DNA of 64,000 bases from JAJECS01 sp965198185 (GTDB lineage: Bacteria > Chloroflexota > UBA11872). Below, in pieces: positions 16,693-24,383 of this stretch. The position numbers and the translations under genes are program-made. Where the stretch lies: NCBI GenBank assembly GCA_965198185.1, contig CBDAOU010000002.1, forward strand, positions 620,001 to 684,000. The letters are read 5' to 3'. The notes under the pieces are model-generated. The model did no database searches, was not told the origin of the DNA, and worked only from the letters and a program-made list of their open reading frames with translations. Within the stretch, counting starts at the first letter, position 1, and every line of letters starts with the position of its first letter.

Positions 16693-19130
16693 CGGGCGCG
16701 GGGAGATTCGCCGAAGTCGTCGTCGGCGCGGGCGACGTGCGCGGCGCACAGACGTTTCACTACGAGATTCCAGCGGATCTTCAAGGACGGGTGCGGCCGG
16801 GCCATCTGGTGTTGGTGCCGTTCGGTACCCGCCAGTCGCACGCCGTCGTGATGCGGGTGAGCGACGCATCGCCGGTGGAGTCGACCCGTCCCATTTTCGA
16901 CATCATCTGGGACGCCGAGGTATTGGACGCCGCGCATCGTGAACTCGCCGAGTGGGCCGCGCGCCGTTATGCCGCGCCGATCCTCGACGCGGTGAATCTC
17001 GCGGCGCCGCCCGGGCTGGCGCGGTACCTGCGGTCGACCTATACGGTTGCGGACGACGGCGGCCAGCCGCAGGTTGAGCTTGCCCGGGCCGAGGCCCGGA
17101 CCCTGGAATTGATTCGCCAGCGCGGGGAAGCGTCCGAGGCTGCGATTCGGCGGAGTGCCGGCAAGACCGCCGCCCGAGCGGGAGTCCGGCGGCTCGTTGC
17201 CCTGGGGCTCGTCAACCGACGGATTTCGCTGCACCTGCCGCAGCCGGCAGGCGAGCGTATGGTGTCCGCGACGGCGGTCGAAGACTCCGGCTCGGTGGAC
17301 GAGCGGTTGGCGCGCGCCCCGAAGCAACGCGCGCTGTGGCAGGTGCTGGAGGCTGCGGCTACGCCCCTTCCCGTGCCGCAGGCGCTACGTGCGGCCGGCG
17401 TCGGGCCGCCGATATTGCGGGCGCTGGTTGCGCGTGGGCTGGCGCAGGTCGAGCGGCGTCCCAGCACCACGTACCTGGTTGATGTCCAAGACCGCGGAAA
17501 GATGCCGGCCGGGACGCTTGACACCGAAGTTTGGCACCAGATTCAAGGCATGCTGGAAGGTGGCAGCGCGGGCGTGGCTTTGCTCCAGGGCGACGAAGCC
17601 GACCGCTGGTCGATCTACGCCCGGGCCATCGAGCACGTCGTCGACGATGGCCGCCAAGCATTGGTCATCGCGCCCGACATCCGCACGGCGTCTCGCCTGG
17701 CGGACTGGCTGGCGCCGCGGGTCAAGGCCAGGGTTGCGGAAGCCGGGCGGGCGCGGACCGACGCCGAGCGCATTTCGCTGTGGACTGCGGTGCGGAACGG
17801 CGCGGTGGAGGTGCTGGTCGGCACCCGCGCGGCCGTATTTACGCCATTGGCACGCCCGGGGATCGTGATCGTGGACCGTGAGGAAGACCCGGGTCACAAG
17901 AACCGCAACACGCCGCGCTACCACGTGCGCGTCGTCGCCAGACGCCTGGCCGAAGTGAGCGGTTGCTCCCTGGTGCTTGGAACCGAAACGCCGAGCGTGG
18001 AGTCGTTCTACGACGTTGAGGCCGAGCGATCGCGCCTGGTCAACGTGCGCGCCTCGGAGGTGACAGCCCAACCGCTGCAAATCGGAGAACCTGCATCCGG
18101 CGATCCGCCGCGAACCGACGGTGTTGATGTGGTTGATATGCGCCGCGCGGTTACGGTGGGCAGGCACGGCGTAATTTCGCGGCGCCTCTTCGAGGCCCTG
18201 CGCCAAGTCTTGCAGGACGACGGTCGCGCGGTGCTCTACGTCAATCGCCGGGGCACGGCCACCCTCACGGTCTGCCGCGACTGCGGGCATGTGTTCGGCT
18301 GCCCGCGGTGCAGCACGGGGATGGTCCAGCATCGGGATGCGGCAGTCTTGCAGTGCCACGTGTGCAACTGGCGCGAGGACCCGCCCCGCGATTGCCCCGT
18401 GTGCTACGGCCGCCGCTTGCGGCTGTGGGGCTACGGCACCGAGGCCGTCGCGGAGGCCGTGAGCCATTTGTTCCCGAGATCCAATGTTGCGCGCGTGGAC
18501 AGCGACCGGCCGGCACGCGACGTCGAAGCGGCGGCGAGCGCGTTCGAGCGCGGCGCGGGCGTGGACGTGCTGGTCGGCACCCAGCGACTTGCGGGGTTTG
18601 GCGAGGCCCTGCGCGCACCCCTGCTGGGAATCGTGCAGGCCGACGTGGGGCTCCAATTTCCCGACTTCCTGGCGCCGGAGCGGGTGTTCATCAATCTCAT
18701 GCGGCTGCGGCGGCTCGTAGCCGGCGGCGCGGCTGGGGGCCGCATGGTGGTGCAGACGTTGATGCCGCGCCACCACGTCACCCAGGCGCTGCAAGCCGGC
18801 GACTATCGGCACTTCTTCCGCGCGGAGCTGGCGGAGCGCCAAGCGGAAGGGCTGCCGCCATTCCGGCCCGTCGCGCGGGCGACCTTCGCGCACGTCGACG
18901 ACGATCGCGCGGCGGCGGAAGCGCAGCGGGCGCGCCGCGAGCTCGAGACGATTGCCAGCGCCGCCGGATCCTTGGAGCTCGAGATTCTGGGTCCCGCGCC
19001 GGCCGCGCTGCACCGGCGGCGGGGGCAATATGTATGGCAACTGCTGCTTTTCGGGGCGGATGCTCGAAAGGTCTTGCCGGAGTTGCACCGTGGTTGGACG
19101 ATTGACGTCGACCCCATTGAGTTGACATAA
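16689..19130 (+). CDS. priA: PriA-like primosomal protein lacking ATPase motifs
   Basis: PriA recognises stalled replication forks and restarts replication. This 813-residue protein has the overall architecture: an N-terminal DNA-binding domain (FHYEIPADLQGRVRPGHLVL), a helicase-like core, and the zinc-binding insert with eight cysteines around residues 527-575 (CRDC, CPRC, CHVC, CPVC). The ATPase motifs are missing. Where GVTGSGKTEVY is expected it reads QGDEADRWSIYARA; DEEH reads DREED; and the AGRAGR finger reads AGGAAGG. The surrounding family landmarks (PRYHVRVVARRLAEVSG, LVLGTETPSVES) remain, so the protein is conserved but probably not a helicase, as described for actinobacterial PriA. 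The GTG start overlaps gmk by 4 bases. Confidence 0.9.
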   Translation: MTGAGRFAEVVVGAGDVRGAQTFHYEIPADLQGRVRPGHLVLVPFGTRQSHAVVMRVSDASPVESTRPIFDIIWDAEVLDAAHRELAEWAARRYAAPILDAVNLAAPPGLARYLRSTYTVADDGGQPQVELARAEARTLELIRQRGEASEAAIRRSAGKTAARAGVRRLVALGLVNRRISLHLPQPAGERMVSATAVEDSGSVDERLARAPKQRALWQVLEAAATPLPVPQALRAAGVGPPILRALVARGLAQVERRPSTTYLVDVQDRGKMPAGTLDTEVWHQIQGMLEGGSAGVALLQGDEADRWSIYARAIEHVVDDGRQALVIAPDIRTASRLADWLAPRVKARVAEAGRARTDAERISLWTAVRNGAVEVLVGTRAAVFTPLARPGIVIVDREEDPGHKNRNTPRYHVRVVARRLAEVSGCSLVLGTETPSVESFYDVEAERSRLVNVRASEVTAQPLQIGEPASGDPPRTDGVDVVDMRRAVTVGRHGVISRRLFEALRQVLQDDGRAVLYVNRRGTATLTVCRDCGHVFGCPRCSTGMVQHRDAAVLQCHVCNWREDPPRDCPVCYGRRLRLWGYGTEAVAEAVSHLFPRSNVARVDSDRPARDVEAAASAFERGAGVDVLVGTQRLAGFGEALRAPLLGIVQADVGLQFPDFLAPERVFINLMRLRRLVAGGAAGGRMVVQTLMPRHHVTQALQAGDYRHFFRAELAERQAEGLPPFRPVARATFAHVDDDRAAAEAQRARRELETIASAAGSLELEILGPAPAALHRRRGQYVWQLLLFGADARKVLPELHRGWTIDVDPIELT

Positions 19131-19141
19131 ATAACTCACAG

Positions 19142-19642
19142 ATGCCAGTGCTACCCGTGCTTCCGGTCGACCACCCCATGCTGCGGCGCAAATCCAGCCG
19201 CATTCGCAGCGTGACCCCAGGCATCCGTCGCATGATCGACGACATGTTCGCCACCATGGACCACCACCACGCCGTGGGCGTGGCGGCGAATCAGATCGGA
19301 CGCCCCTGGCGGTTGGTCGTGGTGAGCGTCGACGACGATCGGCTGGCGCTGGTGAATCCGGAGATCGCTTGGTCCAGCGGTTCGGAGGTCGCCGACGAAG
19401 GTTGCCTGAGCCTGCCCAATTGGTACGGACCCGTGGAGCGCGCCGTCACAATCCGGCTGCGGGCGCTGGACGCCCAGGGCCGACCGCTGCGGCGCGAGGC
19501 GACCGGACTCCTGGCGCGCGCCATCCAGCACGAAATCGACCACCTGGACGGCGTGATCTTTACCGATCGGCTGACGGATCCGGATGCCCTGCGATTCGTG
19601 GATCCTGCGTCGGACGAGGCGCAGCGCCTGCGGGCGTCCTAG
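19142..19642 (+). CDS. def: Peptide deformylase
   Basis: The enzyme removes the formyl group from new N-terminal methionines. The 166 residues carry all three metal-site motifs: GVAANQIG (residues ~46-53), EGCLSLP with the metal-binding cysteine, and QHEIDHLDG with the two histidines and catalytic glutamate. The start is taken as the ATG at 19142. It is flanked by priA and fmt as in many bacteria, and fmt carries out the opposite modification on initiator tRNA. Confidence 0.96.
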   Translation: MPVLPVLPVDHPMLRRKSSRIRSVTPGIRRMIDDMFATMDHHHAVGVAANQIGRPWRLVVVSVDDDRLALVNPEIAWSSGSEVADEGCLSLPNWYGPVERAVTIRLRALDAQGRPLRREATGLLARAIQHEIDHLDGVIFTDRLTDPDALRFVDPASDEAQRLRAS

Positions 19643-19681
19643 GCATGCCGCGGCCGCGCCGGGGACAAGGCGGCTGACGAC

Positions 19682-20647
19682 GTGAGGGTCGTATTCCTGG
19701 GCACCCCGGAGTTTGCGCTGCCGGCGCTACGCCGCCTGCATGCGCGGGGTGTGGTTGAGCTGGTCGTCTCGCAGCCCGACCGACCGGCGGGCAGACGTGG
19801 CATGGACCGAACGCCCGCGGTTGTCGCTGAGGCGCGCAGGCTCGAGATCGAGACCATGCAGCCCTCGAATCCGAATGACTCGGTGAGTCTGGAGCGCATT
19901 CGCGCAGCGCAGCCGGACGTGTTGGTGGTCGTGGCTTACGGTCGCCTGCTGCGGCAGTCGCTGCTTGAGTTGGCCCCCGCGGGCGTGATCAATCTTCACC
20001 CGTCGCTCCTGCCCGCGTATCGCGGCGCTTCGCCGATCCAGGCGGCTATCCATGACGGGCTGACTCGCACGGGAGTGACGCTCATGCGCATGGATGCCGG
20101 GCTGGACACCGGGCCGGTGATTGCGGCGCGTGAGGCGGTCATCGGCGCGGAGGACACATCGCCCACACTGCATGACCGACTGGCCGGCCTGGGCGCGGAA
20201 TTGCTCGACGAGGTGCTGGACCCGTGGGTCGCTGGACGCCTGACGGCGCAACCGCAGGACCCTGACGCCGCGACTTTGACCCGACCGCTTGAGCGGGCTG
20301 ATGCCGAGCTTGATCTGCGGCGCCCGGCGCGTGCGCTCTTCGACCAGTGGCGGGCGTTTCAACCGTGGCCGGGGGCCTTCGTGCGGGTTGACGGGCAGCG
20401 TGTGGTGCTGGCGGCGATGGAGCAACCCCTGCCGGCGGACGCTCCAGTCGGCCAGGCGTCGCTCGACGGTGAGACGCTGATCGTGGGTTGCGGATCCGGT
20501 GCGCTGCGGCTGACCCGGCTGCAACCGGAAGGCCGCACGGCGATGCCGGCACGCGCCTTCGCCAACGGCTATGGCGCGTTGCTGAGCGCATCGTGGGGCG
20601 ACCCGTCGCCCTCGCCGCGGCCGCCGTTGACGCGTCCCGCAAGCTAG
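19682..20647 (+). CDS. fmt: Methionyl-tRNA formyltransferase
   Basis: Fmt formylates the methionyl group of initiator tRNA using 10-formyltetrahydrofolate. The 321 residues begin MRVVFLGTPEFALPALRRL, typical of the family. The folate-binding and catalytic segment is NLHPSLLPAYRGASPIQAAI, followed by the GVTLMRMDAGLDTGPVI motif. The C-terminal OB-like domain is present but short. The start codon is GTG at 19682. It lies 39 bases after def. Confidence 0.95.
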   Translation: MRVVFLGTPEFALPALRRLHARGVVELVVSQPDRPAGRRGMDRTPAVVAEARRLEIETMQPSNPNDSVSLERIRAAQPDVLVVVAYGRLLRQSLLELAPAGVINLHPSLLPAYRGASPIQAAIHDGLTRTGVTLMRMDAGLDTGPVIAAREAVIGAEDTSPTLHDRLAGLGAELLDEVLDPWVAGRLTAQPQDPDAATLTRPLERADAELDLRRPARALFDQWRAFQPWPGAFVRVDGQRVVLAAMEQPLPADAPVGQASLDGETLIVGCGSGALRLTRLQPEGRTAMPARAFANGYGALLSASWGDPSPSPRPPLTRPAS

Positions 20648-20685
20648 AGTCGGGACGCAGATGCCGCGCGGCGCCGAGGATTACT

Positions 20686-21387
20686 GTGGCTTTGATTCTG
20701 GCCGGGGCCGTGCCGTTGGTGGCGATGCTGGCGGTGCTGTGGGCGCAGTTTCGCGTGCGCAGCACCTTCGCGCGTCACGCGGACATCGTTGCCGACTTCG
20801 GCCAGCCCGCTCACCAGGCGGCTCGCTATCTGCTGGCGTCGGTTGGGCTGCGTGATGTCAAGGTGACCGCGGTTCCCGGAACGCTGACGGATCATTACGA
20901 CCCCGCGCGGCGTGAGCTTCGCCTATCCGAAGAGGTCTACGGCGATGAATCGATTGCCGCCGTGGCGATTGCGGCGCACGAGGTCGGCCACGCCATGCAG
21001 GACGCCCTGGGGCATCCGCTGCTGCGCCTGCGGGTGCTGGTGGCCAAGGCGGCGTCGGCATTTGCCGCCGTCGCGCCCCTGATCATGGTGGCCGGGCTGG
21101 CGGGCGGCATCGCCACGCGGCATCCGACGGCCTTCGCGGTTGCGGCATCCGGCGTCATGGGCTTGCTGCTGGCCTTTGCGCTTGCCGCGGTTGCGCTGCC
21201 GGTGGAGTTCGACGCCAGCCGCCGCGCGCGACGATCGCTTGAAGCGGCGGGCATCACCACGGCTGCGGAGGCGCCGCGCGTCCGCGAACTGCTGGATGCC
21301 GCTGCCTGGACCTATCTCGCTTCGCTGGTGGGCACGTTCGCCCGCATGCTGGTCGGCGCGCTGCGCGTGTTTGGCAGGATTCGGTGA
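20686..21387 (+). CDS. YugP-type membrane zinc metallopeptidase, copy 1
   Basis: This is a small membrane-bound putative metallopeptidase (Zn_peptidase_2 family) of 233 residues. A hydrophobic N-terminus (LILAGAVPLVAMLAVLWAQF) is followed by a conserved DHYDPARRELRLSEEVYG segment, and the zinc site HEVGH lies within AVAIAAHEVGHAMQDA. Two further transmembrane segments follow, then the conserved LPVEFDASRRA motif. The substrate is not known. The GTG at 20686-20688 is the natural start because translation upstream of it overlaps fmt without homology. A second copy follows after 115 bases. Family members are often found near fmt in Gram-positive genomes. Confidence 0.86.
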   Translation: MALILAGAVPLVAMLAVLWAQFRVRSTFARHADIVADFGQPAHQAARYLLASVGLRDVKVTAVPGTLTDHYDPARRELRLSEEVYGDESIAAVAIAAHEVGHAMQDALGHPLLRLRVLVAKAASAFAAVAPLIMVAGLAGGIATRHPTAFAVAASGVMGLLLAFALAAVALPVEFDASRRARRSLEAAGITTAAEAPRVRELLDAAAWTYLASLVGTFARMLVGALRVFGRIR

Positions 21388-21502
21388 GCGAAAACGCCGT
21401 GCTTGGCGAAAGTTTTGGCACAGGCCGTGCGAGAGCCCGGTGCTAATCTTGAGCGACTGGCCGTGAGGCTGCGAACTGCCGTTCGCGCGGGGCACGCCTT
21501 AG

Positions 21503-22225
21503 GTGTTTTTCCCCTTTTTCGACATTTGGTACATCGTGCTCATTGCGCCAGCTTTCATCCTGGCGATGTGGGCCCAGTCGCGCGTGCGGGGCACCTATCA
21601 GAAGTACTCCCAGGTCGTCTCGTCAACCGGCATGCCGGCCGCGATGGCCGCGCGCCGGATTCTGGATGCGGTCGGGCTCTATCACGTGGAAGTTCGGCGG
21701 GTGCCCGGCGAGTTGACCGACCACTACGACCCCCGGCAAAAGGTGCTGCGGCTTTCCGAGGGTGTCTACAACAGCAACTCGCTCGCGGCCGTCGCCATCG
21801 CGGCGCACGAGGCCGGACATGCCGTCCAAGACCAGACCCGCTACCCGTGGCTGGCGATGCGCAGCGCGATGGTGCCGGTGACGACGTTTGGATCCAAGTT
21901 CGGCTACGTGCTGCTGATCGCGGGCTTCTTGATGGCCGGCTTCCTGCAGAGCGAGATTGGCGTACCGATTGCCGTCATCGGGCTGGTGCTCTTCAGCACC
22001 GCGTTCGTGTTCTCGCTGATCACCCTGCCGGTGGAATTCAATGCCAGCACCCGCGCGCTCAAGCTGATGGAGTCGGTACGCGTGGTGAGCAGTCCCGAGC
22101 GGGCGCACGCCAAGAAAGTGCTCGACGCGGCGGCCCTGACGTATGTCGCGGCCATGTTCATCGCCCTCATGCAGGTGGTGTACTTCGCGCTCCGCTTGCT
22201 GACCTTGACGGGAAGTCGGGACTAG
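21503..22225 (+). CDS. YugP-type membrane zinc metallopeptidase, copy 2
   Basis: The second paralogue has 240 residues and matches canonical YugP more closely. It starts FFPFFDIWYIVLIAPAFILA, then RVRGTYQKYSQVVSSTGMPA, LTDHYDPRQKVLRLSEGVYN and the zinc site AAHEAGHAVQDQ, followed by two hydrophobic segments and LPVEFNASTRALKLME. The start is a GTG at 21503. The two copies share the same layout but have clearly diverged, so the duplication is old. Topology suggests the HExxH site lies at the membrane surface. The substrate is unknown. Confidence 0.87.
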   Translation: MFFPFFDIWYIVLIAPAFILAMWAQSRVRGTYQKYSQVVSSTGMPAAMAARRILDAVGLYHVEVRRVPGELTDHYDPRQKVLRLSEGVYNSNSLAAVAIAAHEAGHAVQDQTRYPWLAMRSAMVPVTTFGSKFGYVLLIAGFLMAGFLQSEIGVPIAVIGLVLFSTAFVFSLITLPVEFNASTRALKLMESVRVVSSPERAHAKKVLDAAALTYVAAMFIALMQVVYFALRLLTLTGSRD

Positions 22226-22258
22226 GCCGACCGGATCATCGGCGGCCACGGGGGCGGA

Positions 22259-23443
22259 ATGGCACGCAGAACCTCGCTTGAAATCGTGACGACCGACCTC
22301 ACCGCTCAGCGGGATTCCTCGCGAGGCCCCCGGCTTGCGGCAAGCGCGGTGTCCGATTCGGAGCTTGCCGAGCTCCTGCCTGGGGAGCCCAGCTACCGGC
22401 GCGATCAAATCCGGCGCGGCGTATTTAGCGGCGCGGCGCGCGGATTCGACCAGATCACGCCGCTGCCGCTTCGGCTTCGCGAGCGGCTCGACGCGACGCT
22501 CGCGTTCAGCAGCATCAGTCCGGAGCGCGTGCGGGTGGCCGGCGACGGAACCCGAGCATTCCTCTTTCGAGCCGACGACGAGACGGTCTTCGAAACCGTG
22601 CAACTGCCGAGCGAGCGCGGTTCCGCGACAACGGTCTGCATTAGCTCGCAAGCCGGATGTGCGATGGGGTGCACCTTTTGCGCCACCGGCACGCTGGGAC
22701 TCACGCGCAACTTAAGCGTGGCGGAGATCGTGGACCAGTTCCTGCACGTGCGGCGTGAGAGCTTGGCGAGCGCGGCGCCGGACCGCCTGGTTTTCATGGG
22801 GATGGGCGAGCCGCTGGCCAACACTGCCAACGTGCACGACGCGATCGAGGCGCTGGTCGATCCGGGGCGGGGCGGGCTTGGGTCGCGCCACATTACGGTC
22901 TCGACGGTTGGGCTCCCGGCTGGCATCGCGGAGCTGACGCGCTGGCCGTGGCAGATCGGCCTGGCGATCTCGCTGCACGCGGCAAGCGACGATATCCGCG
23001 CCACCCTGGTGCCGCTGGCCAAGCACGTCGACCTTGCGACGCTAATGTCGGCCAGCATCGCCTACCAGCGGGCGACGCGGCGGCGGGTATCGTACGAGTA
23101 CACCATGCTCCGCGATGTCAACGACCATGTGGCCCAGGCGCGCGATCTGGCGCGGCTGGTCAACGGTCAGACATGCCACGTGAATCTGATCCCCTTCAAC
23201 CCCTTTCCCGGCGCGGCCTACGAGGCGCCGCCAGCGGCGACGACGCGTCGATTCCGGGACGAGCTGCAGCGTCACGGCGTGGCCGCGACGATTCGGCGAA
23301 CACGGGGGCGCGAGGTCGCCGGCGCTTGCGGGCAGCTTCGGGCCGACGGCGCGGCCTGGCGGCGACGGACGCCGGCAGCGGCGACCACCAACGCTGCGCT
23401 AACGGCCAGCCAGGGTTCGCCCGATCGCTTCGATGTCGTCTAA
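22259..23443 (+). CDS. rlmN: Dual-specificity 23S rRNA/tRNA adenine C2-methyltransferase RlmN
   Basis: RlmN is a radical SAM enzyme that methylates A2503 of 23S rRNA and A37 of some tRNAs. The cluster motif CAMGCTFC places the three iron-sulfur cysteines at residues 134, 138 and 141. The two mechanistic cysteines are present too: one in VCISSQ (residue 127), and the methyl-carrying one in GACGQL (residue 357). MGMGEPLAN, STVGLP and SLHAASDDIR are further family motifs. The chain has 394 residues with about 30 poorly conserved residues at the C-terminus, which overlap the start of rpe by 11 bases. Confidence 0.95.
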   Translation: MARRTSLEIVTTDLTAQRDSSRGPRLAASAVSDSELAELLPGEPSYRRDQIRRGVFSGAARGFDQITPLPLRLRERLDATLAFSSISPERVRVAGDGTRAFLFRADDETVFETVQLPSERGSATTVCISSQAGCAMGCTFCATGTLGLTRNLSVAEIVDQFLHVRRESLASAAPDRLVFMGMGEPLANTANVHDAIEALVDPGRGGLGSRHITVSTVGLPAGIAELTRWPWQIGLAISLHAASDDIRATLVPLAKHVDLATLMSASIAYQRATRRRVSYEYTMLRDVNDHVAQARDLARLVNGQTCHVNLIPFNPFPGAAYEAPPAATTRRFRDELQRHGVAATIRRTRGREVAGACGQLRADGAAWRRRTPAAATTNAALTASQGSPDRFDVV

Positions 23444-24104
23444 GGCGCCGGTGCGCATCGCGCCGTCGATCTTGGCGGCCGATTTCGGTCGCTTGGGCGA
23501 AGAGATCGCAGCCGTCGACGCCGGCGGGGCCGACTGGATTCACATCGATGTGATGGATGGGGCGTTTGTCCCGAGCATTTCGTTTGGCACGCCCGCCGTC
23601 GTCGCGGCGCGTTCCGCCACAAAGCTGCCGCTGGATGTGCACCTGATGATCCAGCCGGTCGAGCCGCATCTCGAGGAGTTCGTGGCCGCGGGCGCCGATG
23701 CCGTCACAATCCACGTCGAAGCTGCCGAGGACCCTGCCGAATGCTTGCGCCGGATTCGCGGTCTCGGCGTGCGCGCCGGGCTTTCGCTGCGGCCGGGGAC
23801 GCCGGAGTCATCCGTCTGGCCCTATCTGGGTGCCCTCGACGTGCTACTGGTGATGAGCGTGGAGCCCGGAGCGGGCGGGCAGGCGTTCATTCCAGAAATG
23901 CTCGACCGCATCGCGTCGTTGGCCGACCGGATCACGTCGCAATCGCTCCCGGTTGATCTGGTGGTCGACGGCGGCATCAACGCGGAGACCGCCGCGCGCG
24001 TTGCCGAAGCTGGTGGAGGAGTTCTGGTCGCGGGGACCTCGGTCTTCGGCCATCCCGATGGCCCGGCCGCCGGCGTGCGCGCGCTCAGAGGCGCGGTAGG
24101 TTAG
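23433..24104 (+). CDS. rpe: Ribulose-phosphate 3-epimerase
   Basis: This pentose phosphate pathway enzyme interconverts ribulose 5-phosphate and xylulose 5-phosphate. The TIM-barrel protein has 223 residues. Family motifs are RIAPSILAADFGRLGEEI, HIDVMDGAFVPSISFG (with metal-binding H and D), LDVHLMIQ, VMSVEPGAGGQAFIP and VDGGINAETAARVAEAG. The start overlaps the end of rlmN. The stop overlaps that of the convergent rpmB by 4 bases, leaving no space for a terminator between them. Confidence 0.95.
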   Translation: MSSKAPVRIAPSILAADFGRLGEEIAAVDAGGADWIHIDVMDGAFVPSISFGTPAVVAARSATKLPLDVHLMIQPVEPHLEEFVAAGADAVTIHVEAAEDPAECLRRIRGLGVRAGLSLRPGTPESSVWPYLGALDVLLVMSVEPGAGGQAFIPEMLDRIASLADRITSQSLPVDLVVDGGINAETAARVAEAGGGVLVAGTSVFGHPDGPAAGVRALRGAVG

Positions 24105-24316
24105 GCCTGTTTATCGAGGGTGCGGATGCAGCCGGTGCAGATGTTCATGCGCTGGTAGCGCCCGTCAACGAACAGACGCTTGCGCTGCACGTTGACGCGC
24201 CAACGGCGCGGCTTCTTGGTGGCTTTCCGTTCCCAGCGCCCGGAGGCCTTGTGACGAATGTGATGCCCAAACTGCGTGCGCGTGCCGCAAACTTGACAGC
24301 TCGCCACGGGCCTCAC
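24101..24316 (-). CDS. rpmB: 50S ribosomal protein L28, zinc-ribbon form
   Basis: L28 is a small basic protein of the large subunit. The 71 residues contain the typical GHHIRHKASGRWERKATKKP and RRWRVNVQRKRLFVDG segments. A CQVCG pair near the N-terminus and CTGC near the C-terminus form a zinc ribbon. I take the GTG at 24314-24316, with AAGGA four bases upstream, as the start; a TTG one codon earlier is possible. The gene is convergent with rpe, and diverges from the FakA-like gene across a 67-base spacer that contains overlapping promoters. Confidence 0.93.
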   Translation of the reverse strand: MRPVASCQVCGTRTQFGHHIRHKASGRWERKATKKPRRWRVNVQRKRLFVDGRYQRMNICTGCIRTLDKQA

Positions 24317-24328
24317 CAATTCCTTGCA

Positions 24329-24358
24329 TTGACGGAGAATTCAAGGCGTTCCTAAGAT
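24329..24358 (+). promoter_or_regulatory. Candidate promoter of the FakA-like gene
   Basis: TTGACG (24329-24334) and TAAGAT (24353-24358) are separated by 18 bases and placed about 25 bases before the gene start. The -35 box matches 5 of 6 and the -10 box 4 of 6. It overlaps the divergent rpmB promoter candidate. Confidence 0.45.
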
Positions 24359-24367
24359 CGCCCGCAA
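24339..24367 (-). promoter_or_regulatory. Candidate promoter of rpmB
   Basis: On the minus strand TTGCGG (24362-24367) and TTGAAT (24339-24344) are 17 bases apart. The predicted start of transcription, about 24332, leaves a ~16-base leader containing the AAGGA ribosome site. Both boxes are only moderate matches. Confidence 0.4.
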
Positions 24368-24383
24368 CAGGCTAGCACGGGAA

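Noticed and set aside
17385..19139. Long open frame opposite priA on the minus strand (about 584 codons)
   Set aside because: It is a GC-rich antisense shadow of priA with no recognisable domain and an Arg/His/Ala-rich composition. The plus-strand frame carries clear family motifs.
21623..22651. Long antisense frame opposite the second metallopeptidase and rlmN
   Set aside because: It spans two real genes and their junction and has low-complexity composition and no motifs.
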